Under the pieces are notes generated by a model, which had not been told where the DNA came from, ran no database searches, and saw only the letters and a program-made list of their open reading frames with translations. From Hypericum androsaemum (Eukaryota > Streptophyta > Magnoliopsida > Malpighiales > Hypericaceae), in the NCBI GenBank assembly GCA_963995505.1, contig OZ023187.1, positions 6,535,176 to 6,599,175 on the forward strand: a stretch of DNA of 64,000 nucleotides. The letters run 5' to 3'. Below are positions 45,498 to 61,000 of the stretch, piece by piece; the first letter of the stretch is position 1; every line of letters begins with the position of its first letter. The translations under genes were made by a program, and so were the position numbers.

Positions 45498-47933
45498 TCA
45501 GTTTTGATAAACATCTCTCATATATTCATCATATCCAGGAATCACACTCCCACTGGGTGGAAATACCGTACTCCCACTGGAATAAGGAATTACCTCCCTT
45601 TCAGGACTCAGATCACGATCTTCCGGATCATTTTGAGTTGAAAAATATCTATCTTCCTCCTCAATTCTCCCACTCGGAAGAAGTGGTCCAGATGACTCTG
45701 GTTCATTTGTCTCATAAAGGGTAAGGTCACTACTAACCTCCCCCAACTTTGGAAATTCATTCTCCAAAAACGTGACATCGCGTGATTCAAATTCTGTTAC
45801 ATGTCCATTGTCCAGTTCACCCACGAACACGTACCCTTTAGATACCTCTGGGTATCTTATAAAGATACTTTTTCTACCTCTCGGTCCTAATTTACCGAAA
45901 GTATTTGAGGTAGAATGGATATAGGACGCACACCCCCATGGCTTAAAATAGGATAAATCGGGCTTCCGATCTGTCCACATTTCGTAAGGAGTGGCTGTAA
46001 CAGGCTTAGAGGGTACACGGTTTAGAACGTATGCGGTAGTCAGGAGCGCATCTCCATAGAATGATATAGGCAAATTTGCCTCTGCCATCATCGATCTAAC
46101 CATATCAAGAAGGGTTCTATTCCTTCTTTCAGCAACTCCATTTTGCTGTGGTGTATAAGGAATGGACAACTGATGTTCAATTCCTTTTTCAATGCATAGA
46201 GCTTTGAACTCATCAGAAAGATATTCACGACCACGATCAGTTCGTAAGGCCTTTATCTTTCTATCCTTCTGATTCTCAACAAAACTCATGTATGTCATGA
46301 AGCAGTTTAAGGCTTCAGACTTGTGAGAAATAAGGTATATCAGACCATATCTAGTATAGTCGTCAATAAAGGTGATGAAGTAATATGCTCCATGCCTTGC
46401 CCTCACGTTCATTGGACCACATATGTCAGAATGGACTAATTGTAGTGGAAATTTGGCTCTAGCCCCAGTACCAAAAAGTTTTCTAGTACTTTTTCCTTCT
46501 AGACAGGATACGCAACTAGGTAATATAGATTTCTCTATATTGCCCAACAGTCCTGCCTTAGCTAGACGGTTTAAACGATCCTGACCGATATGGCCAGGTC
46601 TAGAATGCCATAGTTTAATATCATCCTCTGATGAATTTGAACTAGTGACAAAGGAAAAACTTTCACAAGGATCAATATCCAGAATCAAAAAACCTTCCGA
46701 TATATATCCAAGGCCAAAATAGGCATCATCCAAAAATAATCTAACGGTGTCGTTCTCAAATGACAACCAGAAACCTAAAGACATTAAGGCCGAAACTGAG
46801 ATCAGGTTCCTTCGTATGTCTGGAGCAAACAACACGTCATGTAAAAGAAGGGCACGACCACCACAAAGGTGTAATCTACAAGTGCCCAGGCCTTTCACAT
46901 CCATGCACGAGTTGTTACCGATAAAAATAGTTTTTGCTCCAGCCGGCAACCGCCTGTACTCAACGAACGAACCACGGTCTCTAGCTATATGGTCTGTCGC
47001 TCCTGAATCAATCACCCACACAGAATATGATTCAGTTAGAAGGGTACAAGAGGATACATACAATTTACTCACACTTGAGTTTAGATGTACCTGCTTGGGC
47101 ATTTTGCAATCTTTTGCAAAATGTCCCTTCTGTTGACAGTTAAAACATTTCACTTTTGAAATGTTAAACCTCTTGTTCTTTTTAGCCTTGGAGCCATCCA
47201 ACTTGGTTCCATGGTTTTCAGCCTTTGGAGTTTGTTTACACTTACCCTTCACTTTACCTTTTTTCTTTTTCCCACCACTCCCAGTCGAACAAATCGAATG
47301 GGCTTCAGGGTGGGATTTCATAGCTAGGAGGCGATCTTCCTCCAGCTCAAGGTGTCTGGCAACATCATCAAATGTTACCAAATGATCGGAATGGGTAAGA
47401 TTCATCTTCATCTGTTCCCAACTTGGTGGTAGAGAACGGATGACAGCTTGAATCTGCTGCTCGTTGCTGAGTAAGTGACCAGCCTCTGCCAGTTCACTGA
47501 TCATATTGGACATCACTCTCAAGTGTTTCCTCATGGGAACCTCCGGACGCTTTTTAAAGGTATCAAACCTTATGGTCAAAGCACGCAGCTTCGACACTGA
47601 AAGCTTTCCGAATTTCAGTTTGAGAGCATCCCATAACTCTTTCGCGTTGTCATGCACACGAAATTGTCTGGTGATATCATCCATCATTAAACTCAGCAAG
47701 ATCAATCGAGCAGTAGTATTTTTCTTCTTCCAAATAACATAAGCTTCCTTATCTCGCTTATGTTGAGCAGTTGTGCCTTCTTCAGGCTCATCCATTATGA
47801 CATGTATGTGCTCCAGAACCTCTTGTTCTTCAAGCACATATCGGATTTTCATACTCCAATTGTCATAGTTTTCACCGTTGAGTTTTAACTCACGGTTTAG
47901 CTCAGCAATGATGGATCTAGAAGCGACTGACAT
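45498..47933 (-). CDS. Copia Gag, protease and integrase polyprotein (open 811 codons)
   Basis: The open frame starts ATG at 47933. In order it contains an N-terminal copia gag domain (UBN2/DUF4219-like; LNGENYDNWSMKIRYVL near the start), a zinc knuckle CFNCQQKGHFAKDC near residue 265, and the aspartic protease motif VIDSGATDH near residue 309. The GAG-pre-integrase segment follows (LWHSRPGHIGQDRL, then CVSCLEGKS), then the integrase core with its DD-E residues (HSDICGPM, FIDDYTRYGL, YTPQQNGVAERRNRT). It ends at a premature stop shortly after integrase, where an intact relative would read on into RT. Gag, protease and integrase look intact in this copy, unlike RT and RNase H. Confidence 0.94.
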   Translation of the reverse strand: MSVASRSIIAELNRELKLNGENYDNWSMKIRYVLEEQEVLEHIHVIMDEPEEGTTAQHKRDKEAYVIWKKKNTTARLILLSLMMDDITRQFRVHDNAKELWDALKLKFGKLSVSKLRALTIRFDTFKKRPEVPMRKHLRVMSNMISELAEAGHLLSNEQQIQAVIRSLPPSWEQMKMNLTHSDHLVTFDDVARHLELEEDRLLAMKSHPEAHSICSTGSGGKKKKGKVKGKCKQTPKAENHGTKLDGSKAKKNKRFNISKVKCFNCQQKGHFAKDCKMPKQVHLNSSVSKLYVSSCTLLTESYSVWVIDSGATDHIARDRGSFVEYRRLPAGAKTIFIGNNSCMDVKGLGTCRLHLCGGRALLLHDVLFAPDIRRNLISVSALMSLGFWLSFENDTVRLFLDDAYFGLGYISEGFLILDIDPCESFSFVTSSNSSEDDIKLWHSRPGHIGQDRLNRLAKAGLLGNIEKSILPSCVSCLEGKSTRKLFGTGARAKFPLQLVHSDICGPMNVRARHGAYYFITFIDDYTRYGLIYLISHKSEALNCFMTYMSFVENQKDRKIKALRTDRGREYLSDEFKALCIEKGIEHQLSIPYTPQQNGVAERRNRTLLDMVRSMMAEANLPISFYGDALLTTAYVLNRVPSKPVTATPYEMWTDRKPDLSYFKPWGCASYIHSTSNTFGKLGPRGRKSIFIRYPEVSKGYVFVGELDNGHVTEFESRDVTFLENEFPKLGEVSSDLTLYETNEPESSGPLLPSGRIEEEDRYFSTQNDPEDRDLSPEREVIPYSSGSTVFPPSGSVIPGYDEYMRDVYQN

Positions 47934-48301
47934 CTCTATAGGGATTTTTAATATGAGAACATATTAGAAATTTGATTTGGCAATATGATTCAATTTACTA
48001 ATCACTCATAACTTTTAACGATATGGAGTTCTTGATTAATCTCAAAATTGAAGTGGGTCGCGGGCATGCTTTCCTCACCATTCAAGTATTAATCTTAAAC
48101 TTCAACCGTTTAAAGTTCATCGATAGTAAATTCAAGTGGAAGCAATTAAACAAACATCTTTATTTAATTACATGTTTGACACATGCATTTATACATTCTG
48201 AGTGTGCTCACACATGCACAAAACCTCAGACAAGGTCACAACCTATTGTACAAAAGTTCCCCAAAAACAACATATGTATATGGGGACAGTTAAACATATA
48301 A

Positions 48302-48865
48302 TCACACAGGGATCGGATGTCCAGGCGATCCGGTAGGAGAATCCAGATACATATCTGGATCCGGGTCCGGAGACGGTCCGGTGGGGGCCGGGTATGAGGA
48401 CGATCCGATGAGAAGTTCCAGGGTACTTTCCGGAACTGGAATTGAATCCATGATCCAGATGATCAGGAGCGGAGGAAAACTATAATAGCGGTTCAAGATC
48501 AAACCGCTTCGCAGCTCCAGAACAGGAGAAGGTATCATTTCTCTACGAAGACCCTTATCCTCAAGATAATGGACCAGACCATAGAGAGCATCTCTATGGG
48601 TATTGAACTCGGGTGCCAAAAAGACACTCATATCTTCTCGAATTTTCATTGTGACCAGGAGGTCTCGAAACATAGAGGGCCAGTCCTCTCCAAGATCGTA
48701 ACCTCCAGCCCAGATGCACTCTTGCATCTCCCGGTGAACAGCCTCAATGTGCTCAACAATGACATACATGTCATTCTTGGGCACACGCAGCGGTAAACGG
48801 CGCTTCAGAATCTTCTGTCGAAGTTCTGTTGCACAGAAGTTCAGATACCTGTCTCCAGTAGCCAT
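48302..48865 (-). CDS. Extra ORF in the copia leader, upstream of gag, unknown function
   Basis: A 187-residue minus-strand ORF (ATG at 48865, stop at 48302) lies between the primer site and gag, in the same orientation as gag and about 370 bp before it. The frame stays open a little further upstream to 48886. The first two thirds look like a compact helical protein (e.g. YLNFCATELRQKILKRR, VIVEHIEAVHREMQECIWAG, DWPSMFRDLLVTMKIRED). The tail is Pro/Ser/Asp-rich. I recognise no family, no gag or pol motif and no envelope-like membrane segment. It could be an accessory gene of this copia lineage or a captured host fragment. Being open while RT has decayed is suggestive but not proof of function. 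Confidence 0.6.
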   Translation of the reverse strand: MATGDRYLNFCATELRQKILKRRLPLRVPKNDMYVIVEHIEAVHREMQECIWAGGYDLGEDWPSMFRDLLVTMKIREDMSVFLAPEFNTHRDALYGLVHYLEDKGLRREMIPSPVLELRSGLILNRYYSFPPLLIIWIMDSIPVPESTLELLIGSSSYPAPTGPSPDPDPDMYLDSPTGSPGHPIPV

Positions 48866-50008
48866 CAAATCTTGCAACAATTGCAATTCAATTTTGGGTT
48901 AATACTCATATTTTCCCAAAATAGGATTGAAAAACTCATTTTCCAATCTTTTGATGAACATTCTATGGATCAATTTATGTGATTTTAGTTTAACTTTCAC
49001 ATATCTCGGAACTCGTTCCAAAATATTTTCTTTTTAAGTTTATTAAAATATAATTTTAATAAACCTAATTGACAAAAATTTCTCAAAATTTTTATCAATT
49101 TATTGGATTTTAATTGAATAAAAACTGATTTTATCCAATTAAAAGAGAAAAAACCCAATTTTTAGGTCCAATGACCGTAAATCGGGTCGGTCGAACCAAG
49201 AAACTAGGCCAATCCGTCCGATTTTTTGATTTTCTTGACCCGGGTATAAATATTTTCGGGAAAAATCGTGAAAATACGATTTTGCCCCTCGAATATTTTC
49301 CCTCTGATTTTCTCTCTCCCCGACCGCGAGGACGAAAAATCGTCCGCCGCTCCGCCAACGACAGCCGCGTAACGGCGGCGAACCACCGGCCGCGACCAAT
49401 CGCAATCGACGCGTCTCCGCCTTGCGATCACGTCCGTGTAAGCCGCGCGGGTTGTCGTGCGGCCGTTCTCCGCCACGAACGTCTTCTCCGTTCAGCGCCT
49501 CTCCGTCGTCATCGGCGTCGATCTTCGTTTTTCGACAACGTCGATCCACAAAAGTGGTACCGAAATGACGAGGAGAAGTCGGAGAATCGACTATCGTCGA
49601 TCTCCGGAGTCGAAATCGTCTGATTTCCGACGAAATCGATCGAATTCGATTTCGGGCGAAATCCCCCAAATCGCCCGATTAGGGTTGATTTCAATTTGGG
49701 GATTTTTGGGACAATTTCCAATTAATCCCCCAAGTTTTCCAAAAATTGCACCGAGGTCTATGACACGCAGGTGCCACGTAAGCGGTCAAAATTTTAGATT
49801 GGTACCTTAAGGTTTCGCGCGTGCGCGAATTTGCCCACGTGGTTAGGCAAAATTTAATTTAGTCCCGCTGGTTCTAAATTAATTACATTAAAGTCCAACA
49901 GATTATGATTTTCCATAAAATCACGATTAATATGATTTTTAACTCAATAAATCACATAATTACTTGAATTAAAACATCATATTATCATCAAAACATGGTT
50001 TCAACCAT
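48866..50008 (-). other. Long untranslated leader of the copia element
   Basis: About 1.1 kb between the primer site and the extra ORF. It has an AT-rich part (48890-49140) and a strikingly CpG-rich, GC-rich part (about 49310-49620) unlike the rest of the element. Overlapping open frames on both strands here are a by-product of the base composition, and I do not call them genes. Confidence 0.6.
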
Positions 50009-50020
50009 GCTCTGATACCA
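50009..50020 (-). other. Primer binding site of the copia element (tRNA-Met)
   Basis: On the minus strand this reads TGGTATCAGAGC, separated from the 5' LTR by two bases, the standard initiator tRNA-Met primer site of plant copia elements. Confidence 0.95.
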
Positions 50021-50022
50021 AT

Positions 50023-50758
50023 TGACGGTTTTGACACGTAATTAATGAGTAATTACGTATTAAACCTGTTTAATTAACAAACTAATTTGTTAATAATAAA
50101 TCACTTACTTGTTGAAGTAAGAGGTCCACAGGCTCGGGTCCACAACTTCTTCGCACTGGTCGAATTACGATCACGTTTGAACGGATCCGTAATCAATTTT
50201 CACGAGATTTCCTTTTATCGAAAATCTGATTAAAATTCTGGAACTGATCCGGAATTTTTCTTTTGTATTGAGTGGTTGTGGGAAAAGTTACAAATTGGTC
50301 TGGCCGGATTTCCCCTTTTATAGGTAAATCTGGACAGCCAACATGCGCCACGTGGCACGCCACGTGGCGTTTTGGGCCACACATCCGCCGCGTCACGTGG
50401 CGCCTCAGGCCACATGTCCGCCACGTGGCACACCACGTGGCAAAGCTACCCCACAACTTCGCCACGTGGCAAGGCTACCCATAGCTTCGCCACGTGGCGC
50501 TTTGGTCCACATGTCCGCCACGTGGCAAGGCTACCCATAGCTTCGCCACGTGGCGCTTTGGTCCACATGTCCGCCATGTGGGCGCGCCACGTGGGTTGCC
50601 ACATGTGACGTCAGCGCCACGTCATGCTGATGTGGCGCTTGCGCAGCTTGGGCCGGTCAACGCGGGTTGACCGGCCCATCCAACCCAACTTTTGGCTCTA
50701 ATGGGCCCGGGCCCAATTAGGCACAATAATAATTGCCTATTGGGCCCAAGGTTCAACA
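50023..50758 (-). repeat. 5' LTR of the copia element (736 bp), G-box rich
   Basis: Direct copy of 42193-42859. The stretch 50345-50600 consists of near-tandem GCCACGTGGC palindromes, each containing the CACGTG G-box bound by plant bZIP and bHLH factors. In the element's own orientation this block lies in the U3 part of the LTR, where enhancer sequences are expected. Confidence 0.95.
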
Positions 50759-52093
50759 CGATTGAAATTTTTTAAGGTTAATAACTCTCACCTTCTTGGG
50801 TATAGTCAAATATATGATTTTGTCTCTGTATTTTTGAAATGTATGTAGTCGGCTTCGTAATCTGGTTAAATTATATTCTCGGGTCTTTTACTGACGACAT
50901 CAATCGATATTTTTTTTATTTTATCTTTAAAATGATTTTAATACCCTTGGTTTAGCCATCAATCGATTTTTTTATTATTTTATCTTTCAAATGATTTTAA
51001 GCTGCCATTCCGACTACATCCCCTTGACCGATGATGCGCTTATTGCTCTCAACATTAAAAAAATGTGATCCGACCTTAGAGATGATGCGCTCGTTACTGC
51101 CAACTTAATGACTTATTGATGATTTTAAACATGCAGCTATTATTGGGCTCAACAGCGCATCTTTTCTCCCAGGTTCATTAAGCTCTAATTTATTGATAAT
51201 TATCACTTTTTTATGAAATCTCTTATATTCATAATCGAGCACTTTAAGACCCTATGTAAAATTTGAATCCAAAATTTTATGTGACTTCAAATTCCTTGAA
51301 TCAATTTTCATTTATTTCAGCTATTTTGCATGAATATCATATTTGCTGTGATAATGATTATAAGGGGTTCAATGGTGCCAAAATCAGAGTAATAGCTTGA
51401 ACTGCTTTCGGTCTTGAATTAGTTGAATGAATAAAATATTATTAAATTAAGAGCTATATTCTACACCAAATATACCGAACTAGAAAATTAAAGTTATTCA
51501 TCAAAATATTAAAACTGGAAAAAAAATATTGCAAGTTCTTGTTAAATACTTGTTGGAAAAGCTTTGCCACCTTTCAAAAGTACTACCCAACTCGAATTTG
51601 GATTAGTCGACCCAGTGAGCTGAATACCAAGTAGTTATAAACAAAAAAAAATATTGCAAGTTCTCGAGTCCTTTTAAAAGAGCAAGCCTCTAGAATAATT
51701 ACAACAAGAACAATCAGAACGTCCCAAAAATTCAATAACATTAGCAACAACAAAAACAACGATACATCAAACTGGCTCTCACGTAGATTCGGAAAATTTT
51801 ACAATAGTCCATCGGACAATTAGGCTCTCGCACTTTTCCTAAGTCTCTCCTCTAACATCATCCCGAGCTATATCCCTTTGGCATTCAGACACAAGTACAA
51901 CCTAAACAGCCAACATGGGTAAGAGAAGAACAAACCCTCTTAACAACCAAAAACACTTGTTTTCCATTGATAATAGCAAGGAAAACAACTTGAGCTCCAG
52001 CCCTAACCATTGTCTGATTTGATGGAAAACTACAAAAAGGAATGGATATTTACATACATACAACACCTATGACGCATTTTAAAGAGACTCCCC
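50759..52093. other. Intergenic DNA and 3' flank of the CIPK gene
   Basis: No supported gene. A short local direct repeat (ATCAATCGAT followed by T-rich sequence and TTTTATCTTT) occurs twice at about 50900-51000. The part after about 51750 is probably 3' UTR of the CIPK gene. Confidence 0.5.
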
Positions 52094-55798
<3,705 letters not shown>

Positions 55799-57060
55799 GC
55801 TTGGTTTAAAGCTGAACTCTAGTATCGTTGCAGTTCACCTAACGATCAAACAAAAAAATTGAAATATTTAGTAAATTGTGAATGCAATTCTCTGATAAGA
55901 ACAAGAAACTAGGAATGCTAAGAGAATGCAGAATCTCAAAGTTCGAAATAATTGCTTTCCATGAAACTGCAATCATAAGAAAAGAAAATAGCAGTTTTGT
56001 CTCAAACTTGAGCCCTGTGATTTCAGCACTGCCATGGGAAAATGCACTCTTGTTCAAATTTCAATCTATCAATAATGGTCGTTACTAGTCAAACGTTCAG
56101 TCTTCAACCACTGAAGAATCATCGCATTAGAGCATCAATGCAAGAAAACTAGGCATTAAATCAGGTGTGAGTCATGACAGGCAAGTAAAGATTAAGAGGG
56201 CGGAAACTCCCTCTTTATTTGGCACTCAGACCTTACTCAAGATAAGCCCAAAGAAAAGTGGACTATGACAAAGCAAAGACTTAATACATCAAAAAGCCTT
56301 CCCATGATAACGTTGCAGAGCAAAGGAATTCTAATTACTGTGCTGCAGCATTCAAACATACATCACCATTCAGAGACCAAGAAATAGCAGGAGATGCCAT
56401 GGAGTCCACCTAAGGGACGAAAAGTAAAGCTTGAATAGCTACTGGGAACGGATACAAGTAACAGTGTAGCCATTTGGTCCACAAAGTTGAGACGATCACC
56501 GAACAATTGGATGCAGAGGTACTAAAGGTAATACCATTACAGATGGCTCCTAGATGTACAAGCACTCCCCGGCTACTTTGCGTTTCTGTAAAGAGGTTGT
56601 TTCCACACTGCAAACCAGTGACCAAGTCGCAAAAGAAGCAACTCACTATCACACCAAAGCTTGCCCTCTGGCTAAGGCCACCATATCACCAATTGCAATG
56701 TCAAAACTAAACCGCGCCAGAGAGCTCAATACATTGTAAATTCAAACAAGAGGTCAATAGTCCAACCCAAAACGAAGAGATCGAACGAGAATCCATAAGT
56801 TTCGGATCGAGGAACAAGTTCATTACTTTTAAATCACCGCGAACAAAAAGACGAGAGAGATGCTGGCAAGGGAGCTAACCTTCAAATGAATGCAATGTAA
56901 TTCCAGCTGAACACCAAAAATGCCGAATGACCAGCAACTTATACCAACTCTCACCAGCTGTTGTCTTCAATCTCGGGCGCCTCCTCTACCAACTACCTAA
57001 AGTAAACGTTTCAACAGTTAATCGACGCGCCACGGTCAACATTATACCAAATTATATATA
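55799..57060 (-). promoter_or_regulatory. 5' UTR with probable leader intron and promoter of the CIPK gene
   Basis: An acceptor (TTAG, 55839-55840) lies 40 bp before the start codon. A donor-like site (GAAG then GTTAGC, intron from 56879) lies about 1 kb upstream, so a 5' UTR intron 55839-56879 is likely. A TATATATAA stretch on the minus strand (57052-57060) would serve as TATA box for a start near 57025. The inferred intron contains nothing coding that I recognise. Confidence 0.5.
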
Positions 57061-57616
57061 CAAATAATTAAAACATGCACAATTAACGAAATGCAACCCA
57101 CGTGCTCATTTCCTTGTATAAACATGAACTGACAAGGAAGATTACAAGAAGCAGCTAGCACAGAATACCCAGCAGAAGCTCAAAAAAAATAATTTTTTTT
57201 CCTGCATTAATTCTCCAAAAAGCACACACCCAGATCAAACCAAGACAAAATCTAGCAAACCCGTTTCAGGAATCAATTTGAATATCCCCAAAGGTGCGAG
57301 CTTTATGACAGCAACACCATAAAGTAGCAGACTTTATAGGAAAAACGATTTAACGGAAGTCCAGGTTTCAAACTCGACAATGTGTACCAAAGGACATTTG
57401 GCCTAGCATTACATGGCGTATAAAATTTGACGGAGATTTTGGGTTCAAATCCAAACAAAGTGTACCTGATTACGTTCGAAAAAACCCAACAATATATAAT
57501 TCTTGGCGTAAAAAAATGTAGCAGAAAGAGAACCACAGAGAGAGGAGGAGTAGTTGGCTGGCAGGTAGAGTTAGCGAAGACAAAGAAGGAGAAGTTCAAA
57601 TCAAATTCGACAACAA

Positions 57617-57642
57617 AGGGAAGGAAGGAAGGAAGGAAGGAA
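57617..57642. repeat. (GGAA)n microsatellite
   Basis: Six AAGG/GGAA units in tandem, upstream of the CIPK gene. Confidence 0.9.
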
Positions 57643-57778
57643 TATAGTCGTATACACATATTGATACCAATAGAATAATGATACCACAGGCAAACACGTT
57701 GAATAAATAACACACCCAACTTGTAAGATTAAATATTGTTTATAATCTCAATACCCAAATTAAATCTTTTTTAATAAA

Positions 57779-58015
57779 CCTTGCTCTATTGAGTTTTTGG
57801 CTTTTGGAGTTGCTGAAAAGGCAGAGAAACAATACTTTGATGCCTCCCAGGTTTATAAAGTTGGTTCTGATGCTCTTTCTTGCGAGGTTTTATAGCAAAA
57901 GTATTTTATTGAGACCGACGACAGCGATTTTGAAATAGGAGATCCAGTACTAAATAGTAGTCAACACGATGATGACGATGATTTAGAGAAATTTAACAAG
58001 TTGGGTTACGGGTAG
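57779..58015 (+). pseudogene. Possible exon fragment, unrecognised
   Basis: One frame is open for 78 codons except for a single TAG at 57893-57895, and ends TAG at 58013-58015. Its composition is protein-like (AEKAEKQYFDASQVYK before the stop, FIETDDSDFEIGDP and an Asp run after it) and not low-complexity. I cannot assign a family. It may be the remnant of a gene or of a transposon ORF, or chance. Confidence 0.25.
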
Positions 58016-61000
58016 AATATTATTTATGATATAATTGTATTTTTATTCTCGTTTCCTTTGTATTAGAAAAAAGAGAGAGGGTTCTGATCCTCCCCTGTCT
58101 CTCTCTCTTGACGGACAACAACCAGACAAGCCTTTGCCTACTGGTGTTTATTTCTTTTTTTTTTCAATAAAGAATCGGTAGTGAATTAATTTAAGTTCGT
58201 ATTAACTAAATTTTTTTTGAATGGTGATTAATTTTCTCCAGAAAAATATTTAACGCTGTCACATTTTTAAGACTCGAGAGTTCTTAATTAAGTTAGGATA
58301 ATTTTCTCGACAATTAATTTAAGTGATTGTTGTTCGACTATTTATTTAGAGCAAAAAGAAGAGAGTGAAGTTGTAATAAATCATTCTCCCAAAAAAAAGT
58401 TGTAATAAATTTGTGACCACCACACAAGTTACAAATACTGCAATTAATTACTCCCTTAGCTGTTATCTACTTGTGTGTCCAATTTCTTCCTCTTTATTGG
58501 CCAAAGAAAAGAAAACTTCCTAACGTCTTAAGAAAGTAAAGTTGTTCCTCTAACAGTCACAACTACTCGTCTGGCCGACTTGTCTTTTTTCTGTTTTTTT
58601 CCATTTTTTAATTTTGAAGAAGGAATCTGCAACTGTAGTTTAATGGTGAACGAATCCGTTAACGCTTTATGTTTAAAGTTGAATCTGTGTTACTGTTACG
58701 TGATCAGAATAATTAATTACATCCCGGAAAAACAACATTCTTCCACGCTTTGGGGAGTATTCTTTAAATTACTTGGATAAAAAATTGTAATTTTTAATTC
58801 TTTAATCTTGATGGGTTGAACTTGTAATTGGATAGTTTCTTTATGTTCTGTGGTAATATTAAATGACTGGGTAGCGGAAGCAAAATATAGATATAAATCC
58901 GTCACAAATAGTTAAAATGTTGTTACGCTTACACTTCTAGTTTCATATTACTAGTGAACTCTAATTTTGAATCACTAGGAAACATTTTTTTTACTTACTA
59001 TCCAATTAGTACTCCAACTAGCCTCGAAATAATCTGTCCTCGCTACTTCAACTAGTACGACGACTAGTTGTTGGGATAATAGACTGTACATTGATCAAAA
59101 AGTAGCTTTTTTTTTTAAGGGGGTTAGATTAACCGACATTTACGAGAATGAAATTTTCGAAAAAATTATTACATATGTGGGGTTGACCTCAAAACGCACA
59201 ATTCAACTTATTTTAAAAAACTAGTACAAGTGATCCAACTACTAGTAGGGTTGCGTCTTTTTTAATAAAAAAAAATTCAACCTTTTTAACACTATGTAAT
59301 CTCCATCAATTGCTTAAACGTGTCTTGCGATTTCTTTTATAAGTAGATAGTTGTTATTACTCTTACATCACAATATTGAGATCGGAAGGTAATATTTGTC
59401 CGATTAGTTACGAAATGAAACACAGTTGGCCAAAGTAGTCATTCTTGTGGTCGCAACCCCCACCCGGGAGATTTTCCCCCTCTAAGATGAGTTAATTAAT
59501 TAAAGGGGCTTGCCCCTCCATCTTTACCAAAAAAAATAGTCATTTTTGTATGTGGAATAAGATCGAATTAATTTTTTTAAATAAAATAAGATCGAATTAA
59601 CTAACAAGTTCCTATTCTACCTTTCCCCCTCAAAGATGATCTTGGTACCATGTAGTCATTTTTTTAATGTAAATTTTTACATGTGATAAACGTTTGAACT
59701 CTGAACCACCTAGATATTTAGGATGCCTTGTGTCGTTACGCTACGAGCCTTTTCACACAATGTAGCCTATACCCACGTTATGGCCCCAAAAAGAGTATAC
59801 TTGGTATTCTTGAGCTTTAACCAAAGGTTCATATTCATGGCAACTCACTTTTCAATTTGATGCAATCCTTAGTTTAGTTAACTCATAATATTTAACCAAA
59901 GGTTCATGATCATTTCAACTAGCTTTTTGAATTGATGAAATTCTGAGTTTAGTTAACTATGGTAACTAATCTAACTAAAATGTGAATTATTTAATCTCAC
60001 ATTAGCTCAAATATTAGCATTAAATCAACAATTTGCAATCTTACAGCATATTCTGTAGCAAAGTTAGGTGATCAAATTTTGACCAACTAACATATATGAT
60101 CTTATGTGCAGTAACCTATAACCTAACATTCTTGGATTATGTCCTTCGAAATTTTATGAAAATTTAGAAATGATTTTGTTTAATTATTTCAATATAATTG
60201 GAAATTTTAATCATGGTTTTAGTCATTTTCTAGATTTTGAGAACTTCTAAATTTTCAAGACACTTTTTTTTTCAGTGTTTCGAGATTTTTTTGTCCATAT
60301 TTTTGTGGCCTTGCTATTGCAATCGAATCATAACTATTATTACTCTATTTTTTCTTCTGAAGAGAACCCTAACTTTTACTTATTCCGAATAGGGTTTGCG
60401 ATTATATTAAATAAATATAAAAAACGTACATATTTAAAAAACGTACTATTTTTTTATAAGTAAAAATGTACTGATTTGTATTTTTTTTTGTAGCGAACAA
60501 CTGCCTTATACTGTAAGAAGTCTCGATCTTAACTTGTTTGATTGTTCCATTAAATATTTTTGCTCGTTGGCTGTTGTAGTTTTGTATTTGGGCCATCTTA
60601 ATTTTGTTATACTACCATGTCTTCATTAGTGAATCGGCTAATTAAAGTTAAAGTCGAAAATAATATTTAAAGATGACGTACTCTTCCACCAATTATTAAA
60701 CATTGACACATTTCTAATAATTCAAAAAATATATTGATTAAACTAACACCGGTTCATCCATCTTATTATTTCACCTACTTTAATTTCTTCTATTTATTAT
60801 CAACCAAAGATACAGCTTATTCATTAATTGGTGTGACACACAACTTTTGAAGACGACAGGTATTGACCAGCTTATTCATTAAAAGATGGCCTCAACGTTA
60901 TTGTATACCAAATTTCCAATAAATAATGTTTTTTTGAAATTATCTATTGGACAGGTGACGGTTGAAATTGTTCCACGTGTTTTTTCTAGATTTTTTGTAC

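Larger units (their letters stand above)
42193..50758 (-). mobile_element. Ty1/copia LTR retrotransposon, 8.6 kb, minus strand
   Basis: Long direct repeats at 42193-42859 and 50023-50758 begin TGACGG and end CAACA. The primer site (tRNA-Met) abuts the right LTR and the purine tract abuts the left, so the element reads right to left. Flanking pentamers CTATT/CGATT fit a 5-bp target duplication with one mutation. The domain order gag, zinc knuckle, protease, integrase, RT, RNase H is diagnostic of copia. Gag to integrase is one open frame (47933 to 45498). RT and RNase H are broken by stops and frame changes. The element is longer than a usual 5-kb copia because about 2 kb lie between the primer site and gag, including an extra ORF. 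This copy cannot make a full pol protein by itself. Confidence 0.95.

Noticed and set aside
49139..49810. Several overlapping Arg-rich frames on both strands
   Set aside because: They come from the GC-rich composition of the copia leader. No start context or family supports one of them.
57360..57480. A second SINE with a GGGTTCAAATCC box-B-like motif
   Set aside because: No box A at the right distance and no target duplication. The two similar words look like a local imperfect repeat.
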